From: JBGQAS01 sp963699305
Lineage (GTDB): Bacteria; Chloroflexota; Anaerolineae; Anaerolineales; Anaerolineaceae
Assembly (NCBI GenBank): GCA_963699305.1
Contig: OY969431.1
Location: forward strand, 1,178,001 to 1,242,000
DNA: 64,000 bases
Reading direction: 5' to 3'
Shown: positions 19,408-27,701 of the stretch, piece by piece
How positions within the stretch are numbered: position 1 is the stretch's first letter
Layout of the letters: each line of letters opens with the position of its first letter
Notes under the pieces: model-generated
Seen by the model: the letters and a program-made list of their open reading frames with translations, nothing else
The model's database searches: none
What the model was told of the DNA's origin: nothing
Translations under genes and position numbers: made by a program

Positions 19408-21210
19408 TCATATACGCTGATTACTTTTTTTTGTAAATATTTTTCTGTGCGCATCCCGCACCTTCAAAAAATCCATCTTCTCCACTTCCCGGTCATATGT
19501 CACAAACCCATTCACCTCGGTCTCCACATCCGTTGTTTGAGTGTAGATCGCAGCAGATAATCCATCGTTAACCAGTGGCATCAATTCTTCTTTCAACAAA
19601 CGGATATATCCATCCGTCAACTCCTTCTTCGACTTGTATTTCTTGTATACAAAATCCGCCTTGGGGTTCCACATGTGCCCGGGGATCTTCAACATCCGAC
19701 CACCGAACTCTGAGACCACAGCTGTTCGTTTTTCTTCCGGAGGTAATTTCGGCAGTTTTTTAAAATACACATGCACACTGCGGAAATCTCCGCCCCCTTG
19801 GTCGAACCACCCACTGGCATGGTCCACCAGTCGTGTCGGGTCATACCGTTTCACCCAGGCTGCAATCTCGTCCGCATCAAACTGCCCCCACCCCTCGTTG
19901 AATGGCACCCAAGCACCAATGCAGGTGAAATTACGCAAATGGTCGATCATTTCAGCGAGTTCCCGTCGGTAATCATTGCGTGTTTCTTCCGATTCTCTGC
20001 CTGCAAAACGGTAGTTTAGGTCCTTCCGCTTTATTCCAATCTTGAGTGCAAGGTGGGTCAGCGCTTCCCCGACGATCTTCCCACCGTTCATCATATCCTG
20101 CCATACAATGATCCCCATCCGGTCGCAGTCGTAATAATAGCGTGCCGGCTCCACCTTGATGTGTTTGCGCAGCATGTTGCATCCCAATCTTTTGATAAGT
20201 TCAAGATCAAAACGCATTGCTTCCTCACTCGGAGGAATGTATAACCCATCCGGCCAGTACCCTTGATCGAGCGGACCGTAATGGAAGGCGGGCTGATTAT
20301 TCAGCATCAGACGGTTTCGCCCCTGTGCATCTTTTCCCAGGCTAAATTTGCGCATCCCAAAATATGTCTCGATTTTATCCTTTCCGCATATAACCTGTAT
20401 TGAATAAAGATGTGGATTCTCCGGGCTCCATAATACAGGTTGGTCTATTTGGATCTTCGTTTTCTTCCTGCCCTCTGGGATGATTCCCTTTATTACTTTC
20501 TTCCTGCCGTCAAAAATGTCGATGACTGTTTTATTCTTTTCTTTTCCATCCAGGTCAATCCCAATATCTACACTTTTAGAATCGATATCCGTTGTGATGT
20601 CGATCCTTGAGATAAACGTCTGTGGTACCGCTTCCAGCCACACCGTCTGCCATATGCCTGAAACCTGCGTATACCAGATCCCGCGAGGGTTATGCACCTG
20701 TTTTCCCCGTTGCTGCCACGATGCATCCGTTGGGTCCCAAACCGCCACCAACAACTCATTCTTACCCTTCAGCAGATGCTTGGTTATCTCGAATCGGAAC
20801 GGCAGGTATCCTCCCTTGTGGTTTCCGACTCTCTTGCCATTCACCCACACCGCAGCTTCCCAATCCACCGCCCCAAAATGCAACAGAACGCGCTTCCCTT
20901 TCCAGTTTTTTGGAATGCTAAACGTTCGCCGATACCACAATCGCTCGTCCGGCTGCAGCGTCCGCTTGACACCCGAAAGCGCTGATTCCAGAGGGAATGG
21001 AACAAGGATCTGCCCGCATGCTCCTGGATACTGTTCCATTTCTTTTTTCGCTACCACATAATCCCATAACCCGTTCAGGTTCTTCCACTCTTTGCGAGTC
21101 AATTGCGGGCGCGGGTATTCTTGCCAGGCATTTTCAGGAGTAACCTTTTTTCCCCAACGTGTCATCAGTGCATTTGCTGCAGGCTTCCATGTCATTGTTT
21201 CACACTCCAT
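19408..21210 (-). CDS. Glycoside hydrolase family 2 protein (beta-galactosidase/beta-glucuronidase-like)
   Basis: A 600-residue GH2 enzyme without a signal peptide, so probably cytosolic. Layout: jelly-roll sugar-binding domain (about 40-195, with LWYRRTFSIPKNWKGKRVLLH), an Ig-like domain (196-290), then the TIM barrel. Glu439 in VPFNEGWGQF is the likely acid/base and Glu501 in AVVSEFGG the nucleophile. The N-terminal PRPQLTRKEWKNLNGLWDY is typical of GH2 proteins acting on short glycans. The exact sugar is not determined. It lacks the long C-terminal domain of LacZ. It stands alone between catalase and recA. Met6 is an alternative start. Confidence 0.88.
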   Translation of the reverse strand: MECETMTWKPAANALMTRWGKKVTPENAWQEYPRPQLTRKEWKNLNGLWDYVVAKKEMEQYPGACGQILVPFPLESALSGVKRTLQPDERLWYRRTFSIPKNWKGKRVLLHFGAVDWEAAVWVNGKRVGNHKGGYLPFRFEITKHLLKGKNELLVAVWDPTDASWQQRGKQVHNPRGIWYTQVSGIWQTVWLEAVPQTFISRIDITTDIDSKSVDIGIDLDGKEKNKTVIDIFDGRKKVIKGIIPEGRKKTKIQIDQPVLWSPENPHLYSIQVICGKDKIETYFGMRKFSLGKDAQGRNRLMLNNQPAFHYGPLDQGYWPDGLYIPPSEEAMRFDLELIKRLGCNMLRKHIKVEPARYYYDCDRMGIIVWQDMMNGGKIVGEALTHLALKIGIKRKDLNYRFAGRESEETRNDYRRELAEMIDHLRNFTCIGAWVPFNEGWGQFDADEIAAWVKRYDPTRLVDHASGWFDQGGGDFRSVHVYFKKLPKLPPEEKRTAVVSEFGGRMLKIPGHMWNPKADFVYKKYKSKKELTDGYIRLLKEELMPLVNDGLSAAIYTQTTDVETEVNGFVTYDREVEKMDFLKVRDAHRKIFTKKSNQRI

Positions 21211-21305
21211 AATTCGTATTGATGATGTGTTTTGTATGATTCTATTTTAAATCCAAAAATCGATTGAGTCTTATCCCATTATGATTTAAGCATCGAATTT
21301 TTTTC

Positions 21306-21351
21306 TTGCATTTGTACTGGAAAGATGTATAATAAGTTAGAACACCTGTTC
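21306..21351 (+). promoter_or_regulatory. recA promoter with LexA-type SOS box
   Basis: TTGCAT (21306-21311), a 16-base spacer and TATAAT (21328-21333) are followed at the expected +1 by GAAC-ACCT-GTTC (21340-21351), a perfect match to the Gram-positive type LexA box GAAC-N4-GTTC. LexA bound there would block recA until DNA damage. Confidence 0.72.
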
Positions 21352-21578
21352 TTTAACAATTTAATCTTCTTCAATAGATCGGCTTTTTAGTTAGTGGGTA
21401 TAGATAAGCACAGATAAGTGAAATACCCCGTGAGTAAAATATTCGTTTCTATTCGTTTTTTTCGCGAGAACGAATCATTCATTCGATGATTACTCATCGA
21501 CCATGTATCGCGTGTTTCTCTCATTTCTTTTCTTCCGTAATGTATAATCTTACGAGACCCCAATTCAAGGAGTAACTC
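21352..21578 (+). promoter_or_regulatory. recA leader region with inverted repeats and a second -10 box
   Basis: No gene is visible in this stretch. It holds TCGATGA-TTAC-TCATCGA (21483-21500, perfect 7-bp arms), an ATTCGTT/AACGAAT pair (21451-21475), and a second TATAAT (21542-21547) with no clear -35. An AAGGAG site serves the recA start. The rest of the gap back to the GH2 start (21211-21305) shows nothing I can name. Confidence 0.4.
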
Positions 21579-22673
21579 ATGCCCCGCAAATTAACCCCCG
21601 AAGGCGAACCGATTCCTCCCTCAACAATGGATGAAGCCCGCCGCACAGTTCTTGAAAAAGCTCTTTCCGATATCACCAAGCGCTACGGTGAAGGATCGAT
21701 TATTCGCATGGGTACCTCCACACATATGGAGGTCGAAGCCATCCCCACCGGTTCGCTCGCTCTCGATCTCGCCCTCGGCATTGGCGGAATCCCCAAGGCA
21801 CGTGTCACCGAAATCTTCGGTCCGGAATCTTCCGGCAAGACCACCCTCTGCCTTCATATCGTAGCAGAAGCACAAAAAATGGGTGGTACCGCTGCTTACG
21901 TCGACATGGAGCACGCTCTCGATCCTTCGTATGCCCAGCGGCTCGGCGTCAACATCGATGACTTGCTTGTCTCTCAGCCAGATACCGGCGAACAGGCATT
22001 GGAGATCGTGGAAACTCTCGTCCGCTCCGGCGCTGTGGATATAGTTGTTATCGATTCGGTCGCTGCACTCGTACCACGTTCCGAAATTGAAGGCGATATG
22101 GGGGATGCCACCATGGGCATGCAGGCACGTTTAATGTCCCAAGCATTACGCAAGTTATCCGGTGCCATTAACCAGACAAAGACAGCTGTAGTCTTTACCA
22201 ACCAGCTTCGCCAGAAGATCGGCATCATGTTTGGCAACCCCGAGACAACCCCCGGTGGTCTGGCGTTAAAATTCTACGCGTCCGTCCGTCTCGATGTACG
22301 CCGCATCCAATCCATCAAGATGGGTGCCGAGATCATCGGTAACCGCACACGCGTCCGCGTAGTCAAGAACAAGGTTGCCCCACCCTTCCGTACCGCTGAG
22401 TTCGATATTGTTTACAATGAAGGTATTTCCAAGGTCGGCGATATCATTGACCTTGCCACCTCGCTCGATATAGTAACCAAGCGTGGTGCTTTCTTCTCTT
22501 ACGGAGATGTACGCCTCGGTCAGGGTCGCGAAAACGCCAAGGATTTCCTGCGCCAGAACCAGGACCTTGCCAAGGAGATAGAATCTGCTGTTCGCCAGCG
22601 CGCCTCTGGTGGCGAGATCCCGCTCAACCTTGGCACAACTGAGGAAGAGAGTTCCTCTACTCCGGAAGATTGA
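21579..22673 (+). CDS. recA: Recombinase RecA
   Basis: ATP-dependent strand exchange protein and activator of LexA self-cleavage. Walker A GPESSGKTT at residues 81-89, the catalytic region VDMEHALDP, Walker B-like VVIDSVAALVP, the loop L1/L2 segment with TNQLRQKIGIMFGNPETTPGG, and the acidic tail ending EEESSSTPED. At 364 residues it has normal length, with a short N-terminal extension before the first helix. AAGGAG lies 8 bases before the ATG. Expression is probably under LexA control through the upstream box. Two envelope-protein genes follow on the same strand. Confidence 0.98.
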   Translation: MPRKLTPEGEPIPPSTMDEARRTVLEKALSDITKRYGEGSIIRMGTSTHMEVEAIPTGSLALDLALGIGGIPKARVTEIFGPESSGKTTLCLHIVAEAQKMGGTAAYVDMEHALDPSYAQRLGVNIDDLLVSQPDTGEQALEIVETLVRSGAVDIVVIDSVAALVPRSEIEGDMGDATMGMQARLMSQALRKLSGAINQTKTAVVFTNQLRQKIGIMFGNPETTPGGLALKFYASVRLDVRRIQSIKMGAEIIGNRTRVRVVKNKVAPPFRTAEFDIVYNEGISKVGDIIDLATSLDIVTKRGAFFSYGDVRLGQGRENAKDFLRQNQDLAKEIESAVRQRASGGEIPLNLGTTEEESSSTPED

Positions 22674-22696
22674 CATTATTTTTCAGTGATAAATAA

Positions 22697-23248
22697 ATGG
22701 TCACTTCAAAGAAAAAGCTCGTCAACATCTTCTTCATTACCATGCTCTTTCTGCTTGCGGGATGTTCCTGGCCACCCGTGCGGATTGACCCTGCCAGTGC
22801 CAATGAGCCTCCCTTCATCCCACCCACTCTCGCAGTCATCATCCCGGTGAACGTGACAGCACCCACTCCGACCTTGCAAGCCCTCACTGCTTCCACTCAG
22901 GCGAACTGCGATAACAATCTCACCTGGCTCGATGATTTGAACTATCCTGATGGTACCCAGGTCAAACGCAATTCCATTCTTGTAAAAGAGTGGCTTGTCC
23001 GCAACAGCGGCTCGTGTATCTGGTCGGATGGTTATCAGGTGCGTCTGATCTCCGGCTCTGAGATGAACGCCAATCCTGCCCAGACACTGATTCAAACCAT
23101 CCCTGGTGCAGAAGCTACCGTATCCATCACATTTATCGCTCCTTCTGCATCGGGTGTGTATCGTTCAGCATGGCAGGCTTTCGACCCCGCCGGTCAGCCT
23201 TTTGGCGATCCTATTTTCATTGAGATCGTAATCGTCACAGAACCCTGA
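22697..23248 (+). CDS. Lipoprotein with NBR1-type Ig-like (FW) domain
   Basis: A 183-residue lipoprotein: lipobox LAGC (Cys23), a Pro/Thr-rich linker (about 30-68), then an Ig-like domain. The core KEWLVRNSGSCIWSDGY and YRSAWQAFDPAGQPFGD match the FW/NBR1 central domain found in many bacterial surface proteins, where its partner is generally unknown. It probably sits on the outer face of the membrane. It begins 23 bases after recA, and its stop overlaps the start of the next gene by one base, so the two envelope genes are translationally coupled. No enzymatic residues are evident. Confidence 0.78.
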   Translation: MVTSKKKLVNIFFITMLFLLAGCSWPPVRIDPASANEPPFIPPTLAVIIPVNVTAPTPTLQALTASTQANCDNNLTWLDDLNYPDGTQVKRNSILVKEWLVRNSGSCIWSDGYQVRLISGSEMNANPAQTLIQTIPGAEATVSITFIAPSASGVYRSAWQAFDPAGQPFGDPIFIEIVIVTEP

Positions 23249-24189
23249 TGTCGTCCGCAGCATCAAAAAATACCACCAAATCACGTGTACTCCTGTGGGT
23301 TTTGCTTACAGTGATTGGCTTTATTATTGTCGGTTATTTGGTCATACTTTTTGCCATTTCAATGAATAATAACGGTTTGAGTTCACCTCAGGCATTAACC
23401 TTGACATCACTCGCCCGAAATGGTGTCTCATTCACCACCCCTTCGCCAACTTACTTCCAACCATACAAAGGGTCTCTAACGCCAACATTGACCTGCGTCC
23501 CTCCCGCCACCCAGACCGACATCCCAACATTGACTCCCAGCATTACATTCACCCCGACGGTGACATTCACACCGACGATAACGGAAACCCCCATCCCCAC
23601 CGAGTTTCCCACGGCAACCAGCGAGTTGGATATTCCTGTCGAAGCACAGATCAAAGACATCATCGGGTATAACCAGCTCTACACCCTCGATTGTGAATCC
23701 CGTTCGGCTGTCGATTGGGCAAATTACTTCGGTACCAGCATCGATGAAATTGAATTCCTCGGTTTTCTTCCCCGTTCGGATAACCCGGAAAAAGGGTTTG
23801 TGGGAGACTATTGGGATATTCAGGGTCAGATTCCACCCCACTCATACGGTGTCCATGCTGAACCTATCGCTGCTTTACTGCGTGCTTACGGTGTCCTTGC
23901 TGATGCGGAGAACAGCTTTTCCTGGGAGGATCTCCAGCGAGAGATTGCTGCAGGTCGCCCCGTTATTGCCTGGGTTATCTATGGGTTGGGTTATAGCGAA
24001 CCCGTTTCGTATGTCTCCACTGATGGAGAAACGACTACGGTTGCGGCTTATGAACATACCGTGATTGTTGTAGGTTACACCTCCACTAAAGTTACCGTTT
24101 TAGATGGTGGTCTGCGTTATAGCCGACCCATTACTCAATTCATGTTATCCTGGGGAGTTCTCGGGAATATGGTGATCATTGCGCACTAA
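23248..24189 (+). CDS. Membrane-anchored C39-like peptidase family protein
   Basis: A 313-residue protein with one N-terminal membrane helix (residues 13-36), a long Thr/Pro-rich linker (about 60-125), then a papain-like domain of the C39-like family. Cys149 in YTLDCESRSAVDWA and His270 in AAYEHTVIVVGYT are the likely catalytic pair, followed by VTVLDGGL. The active domain would lie outside the cell. Substrate is unknown; members are often wall-associated peptidases or transpeptidase-like. It overlaps the NBR1-type lipoprotein gene by one base, which suggests that the two products work together at the surface. Confidence 0.75.
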   Translation: MSSAASKNTTKSRVLLWVLLTVIGFIIVGYLVILFAISMNNNGLSSPQALTLTSLARNGVSFTTPSPTYFQPYKGSLTPTLTCVPPATQTDIPTLTPSITFTPTVTFTPTITETPIPTEFPTATSELDIPVEAQIKDIIGYNQLYTLDCESRSAVDWANYFGTSIDEIEFLGFLPRSDNPEKGFVGDYWDIQGQIPPHSYGVHAEPIAALLRAYGVLADAENSFSWEDLQREIAAGRPVIAWVIYGLGYSEPVSYVSTDGETTTVAAYEHTVIVVGYTSTKVTVLDGGLRYSRPITQFMLSWGVLGNMVIIAH

Positions 24190-24190
24190 T

Positions 24191-24220
24191 AAAACTGCCC
24201 CGAATATTTTCCAGGGCAGT
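24191..24220 (-). terminator. Rho-independent terminator after ahcY
   Basis: ACTGCCC pairs with GGGCAGT (24194-24220); on the minus strand the stem is followed by TTTT. It separates ahcY from the convergent peptidase gene. Confidence 0.7.
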
Positions 24221-24239
24221 GAATCCATAGAAGATTAGT

Positions 24240-25500
24240 CTAGGTGCCTTCTTCCCATGAACCCAGATATTTAACTTGTTCGTCGGTTAGTTTGTCGATG
24301 TTCACATTCATGGCTTCCAATTTCAACCGAGCGATCTCTTTGTCGATGTCTTCCGGCACCGAATACACTTTCTTTTCCAGATTCTTATAATTCTTCATCA
24401 TGTACTCGAGGCTCAATGCCTGGTTGGCGAAGGACATGTCCATCACGCTTGCCGGATGTCCTTCCGCAGCTGCCAGGTTGATCAGACGTCCTTCACCCAG
24501 AATGAAGATGCGCCGTCCGTCTTTTAACTGTAATTCCTCAACAAAAGGCCGCACCAATTTTTTACTGGCTGCCATTTTTTCCAGCGATGGGATATTGATC
24601 TCCACATTGAAGTGCCCTGAGTTGGCAACGATTGCACCGTCCTTCATGGCTTCAAAATGGTGTTTATCGATGACATTCAGGTCGCCGGTGACGGTGACAA
24701 AAATATCGCCAATCTTCGCTGCTTCTATCCATCGGCATTACCCGGAAGCCATCCATGACCGCTTCAAGTGCTTTGAGTGGATCAATCTCAGTAACGATCA
24801 CATTAGCGCCCATGCCGCGTGCCCGACTAGCTAGCCCGCGACCGCACCAGCCATAGCCTGCAACTACAAACACCTTGCCTGCTAGTAAGATATTGGTAGC
24901 GCGCACAATCCCATCGATTGTAGATTGCCCGGTACCGTAGCGGTTATCAAATAAATGTTTGGTGAGCGCATCGTTCACAGCGATGATTGGGTACCCCAGT
25001 ACACCATCTGCAGCCATGGCGCGCAACCGGATGACTCCTGTAGTCGTTTCTTCGGTACCGCCCAGCACTTCCTTGAGCAGGTCCTTGTGTTCCTTTTGCA
25101 TCGTGCTCACCAGGTCAGCTCCATCATCCATCGTCATTTGCGGTTTGTGATCCAAAGCTGCCTTGATATGTTTGTAATAGGTTACATTATCTTCGCCCTT
25201 GATGGCGAATACCGGGATTTCACTTTGAGAAACCAACGCAGCAGCCACATCATCCTGTGTGGAAAGCGGGTTGGAAGCGGTCAACACGAGATCCGCTCCT
25301 CCTGCTTGAAGCGTCTTTGCCAGATTGGCAGTTTCTGTGGTGACATGCAAACAAGCGGAAACGCGTAAACCTTTTAAGGGCTGCTCCTTGGAAAAGCGCT
25401 CCTTGATCATACGCAGTACTGGCATTTCACGCTCCGCCCATTCGATCCTGCGTCGACCGCCTTCTGCAAGGGTCATATCTTTTACATCGTAATTGGTCAT
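24240..25500 (-). CDS. ahcY: Adenosylhomocysteinase (frameshifted)
   Basis: NAD-dependent enzyme splitting S-adenosylhomocysteine into homocysteine and adenosine. The first frame carries LHVTTETANLAKTLQAGGADLVL, the NAD motif VVAGYGWCGRGLASRARGMG and VTEIDPLKALEAVMDGF. It then breaks near 24725-24729, where one surplus base separates VMPMD from the continuation IGDIFVTVTGDLNVI. The second frame gives ANSGHFNVEI and the C-terminus LTDEQVKYLGSWEEGT. The restored product is about 420 residues, the short bacterial form. GGAGG precedes the ATG. It is the last gene of an operon with mtnA and a PfkB kinase that could phosphorylate the adenosine formed. Confidence 0.92.
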
Positions 25501-25531
25501 GAATTAATCCTCCAAAATTTTGGTTATTGAT

Positions 25532-26485
25532 TCATAAAAGGGCATCCAATGCACCTTTATCGTTGAAACTCTCCCGGTAACGCGTGATGAATTCGTGGAT
25601 TGAGTACTTGTGGTTTTGTGGACCGCGCTGCTCAAGGCAGTATGTAGCTGCCAGTGCACCCATCTGTCCGCAAGTCTGCCAATCCAGACCCAAAAGGTAA
25701 CCTCGTACAAAACCACCCCGAAAAGCGTCACCCACACCCGTCGGATCAGCGATTTCTTTGGCAGGCACGATGGGAATTTTAAATTGCTTGCCTTCCGCAT
25801 ATACAATAGCTCCTTTTTCACCATAAGTGACCACGATGAATTTCACCTTGGCGAGGATCTCATCGTGGGTGAGCTTGGTGCGGTTCTGCAATAATTCATA
25901 TTCATAGTCGTTCACGAACAGACTTTCACACCCCATCACCCCAACCCGAATATCCTCAGGATCGATACGTACCAATTGCTGACTCGGGTCGTACAAGTAT
26001 GGTATTTTCAAAGTCTGGCATTCCTCGGAATACTGTCGCATCGCTTTGGGGTCATTGGGTGAGATGATCACCAGATCTGGTTGGTTTTTCTGAAACTCCC
26101 ATAAGGAGATCTCGGATGCATTCGCCATTGCCCCGGTATAAAAACTGGCGATTTGAGCATTGGAAAGGTCAGTATTGGCAAAAAAGGATGCTGTGTACTT
26201 GCCTGGTATGACACGCACATACTTGGTATTCACACCAGCATCTTCAAGCCATTTGCGATAATCCTCGAAATCTTCACCGACGGTCCCCACCACCCATGGA
26301 TGCGTTCCAAGCATTGCCAGCGTAAATGCAATGTTTGGAGCGGTACCGCCACGCTGCTTGATCATCGTATCCACCAGGAACGATAGACTGATCCTGTCCA
26401 ACTTGTCTGCCAGGATATGTTCTTTGAAATGCCCTGGAAAGGACATTAAGTAATCAAATGCGATAGAACCTGTGCAAACGATCAT
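25532..26485 (-). CDS. PfkB-family kinase, probable adenosine kinase
   Basis: A 317-residue ribokinase-fold enzyme. Seen: the N-terminal GSIAFDYLMSFPG, RGGTAPNIAFTLAMLG for substrate binding, and the C-terminal signature DPTGVGDAFRGGFVRG with the catalytic Asp. Sequence alone only supports a PfkB sugar or nucleoside kinase. The adenosine assignment comes from position: it lies between mtnA, overlapping it by four bases, and ahcY, whose product is adenosine. ATP-dependent removal of adenosine would pull the ahcY reaction forward. Alternatives are a ribokinase or a methylthioribose-related kinase. Confidence 0.8.
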   Translation of the reverse strand: MIVCTGSIAFDYLMSFPGHFKEHILADKLDRISLSFLVDTMIKQRGGTAPNIAFTLAMLGTHPWVVGTVGEDFEDYRKWLEDAGVNTKYVRVIPGKYTASFFANTDLSNAQIASFYTGAMANASEISLWEFQKNQPDLVIISPNDPKAMRQYSEECQTLKIPYLYDPSQQLVRIDPEDIRVGVMGCESLFVNDYEYELLQNRTKLTHDEILAKVKFIVVTYGEKGAIVYAEGKQFKIPIVPAKEIADPTGVGDAFRGGFVRGYLLGLDWQTCGQMGALAATYCLEQRGPQNHKYSIHEFITRYRESFNDKGALDALL

Positions 26486-27546
26486 TCCACATCCTCCTGA
26501 AATTTCCCATCCATTATAAAGGATAGATTCTTTTTATAGGGAGGGCGAATCACCCCTTTTTCCGTTACAAAACTACTGATCAGTCGGCTTGGAGTAATAT
26601 CAAAGGCAGGATTTCGAGCTTTTGCCTTCTTGGGTGCCACTCGTTCGCCGTGAAAATTTAGCCCAAGCACTTCATCCGGATCACGTTCCTCAATAGGGAT
26701 GGCATTGCCATTCTTTATCGTCAGATCAAAAGAGGATGTAGGTGCCACACTGTATACCGGGATGTGGTTGTCGTTCGCTGCCAATGCTAACATGTAGCTT
26801 CCAACTTTATTGGCAACGTCGCCATTCGCTGCTACGCGGTCAGCTCCGAACATGACTTTTTGTGCTTTCCTCTTTTCAAGAAAATATCCGGAAGCACCAT
26901 CCACAATAATCTCATATGGTATATGATATTGTTCCAATTCCCAGGCGGTCAACCGGGATCCTTGCAATCTCGGACGGGTCTCATCCACTAGCACATGCAC
27001 TTTTTTTCCTTGTTCGTGTGCCATGCGGATACAACCAAGTGCAGTACCCCATTCCACCGTTGCCAGAGAACCTGTATTGCAGTGATGGATGATGGTATCG
27101 CCATCCTGGATTAATTTGGCTCCAAGTTCAGCCATACACCGATTGATGGTAACGTCCTCTTCCGCCATAAGGTTGGCTTTATCTAATAATAATTGCGGCA
27201 ATGAATCAACCGTCGGGTCTCCCATTTCCATTAACTGTGTCATACACTGCACCGCCCAACGTAGATTGATGGCTGTTGGGCGTGCTTCCATGATGGCATT
27301 TGCTTCTTTGGCGATCTGGGATTTGAATGCGTCAAATTGACGCATTCTGCTTTGTCTTGCTGCAAGCGCTAACGCATATGCGCCTGCGATGCCGATCGCT
27401 GGTGCACCGCGGATGCTCATATTTTGTATCGCCTGGATAATCTCGCCGGAAGTGGTACATCTAATATAAGATAACCGCCCGGGCAAAACCCGTTGGTCGA
27501 TCAATCTTACACATTTTTTTCGGTCATCCCATTCAATCGTTCGCAT
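26482..27546 (-). CDS. mtnA: S-methyl-5-thioribose-1-phosphate isomerase
   Basis: Converts methylthioribose-1-phosphate to methylthioribulose-1-phosphate in methionine salvage. The eIF2B-like fold is evident: SIRGAPAIGIAGAYALAL, the catalytic Cys in HHCNTGSLATVEWGTALG, and the catalytic Asp in VMFGADRVAANGDVANKVG. Length is 354 residues, typical. It is first in an operon with the kinase and ahcY, driven by a consensus-like promoter. A 9-bp hairpin (27562-27583) lies in its 5' untranslated region. Later methionine-salvage genes are not in the window. MtnA-like proteins can also act on ribose-1-phosphate or deoxyribose-1-phosphate analogues. Confidence 0.93.
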   Translation of the reverse strand: MRTIEWDDRKKCVRLIDQRVLPGRLSYIRCTTSGEIIQAIQNMSIRGAPAIGIAGAYALALAARQSRMRQFDAFKSQIAKEANAIMEARPTAINLRWAVQCMTQLMEMGDPTVDSLPQLLLDKANLMAEEDVTINRCMAELGAKLIQDGDTIIHHCNTGSLATVEWGTALGCIRMAHEQGKKVHVLVDETRPRLQGSRLTAWELEQYHIPYEIIVDGASGYFLEKRKAQKVMFGADRVAANGDVANKVGSYMLALAANDNHIPVYSVAPTSSFDLTIKNGNAIPIEERDPDEVLGLNFHGERVAPKKAKARNPAFDITPSRLISSFVTEKGVIRPPYKKNLSFIMDGKFQEDVE

Positions 27547-27603
27547 GTTCCAGACACCAAATGACGCCCTCGCTGGAGAGCGTCAAAATCTCTATAATTA
27601 AAA

Positions 27604-27632
27604 AGTTTATCATGGTCGATAATCTTTGTCAA
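27604..27632 (-). promoter_or_regulatory. Promoter of the mtnA operon
   Basis: On the minus strand TTGACA (27627-27632), 17-base spacer, TAAACT (27604-27609). Expected start near 27597 leaves a leader of about 50 bases with a 9-bp hairpin. Confidence 0.72.
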
Positions 27633-27666
27633 AGGAACTTGCTTCAAAAGCCATCTCGAGTGGCAC

Positions 27667-27695
27667 TTGACATCTCCTCTATTCACCGTTATAAG
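27667..27695 (+). promoter_or_regulatory. Promoter of the lytic transglycosylase (leaderless)
   Basis: TTGACA (27667-27672), 17-base spacer, TATAAG (27690-27695); the ATG at 27702 is where transcription should begin, and no ribosome binding site is seen. Confidence 0.72.
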
Positions 27696-27701
27696 CCTAC
27701 T

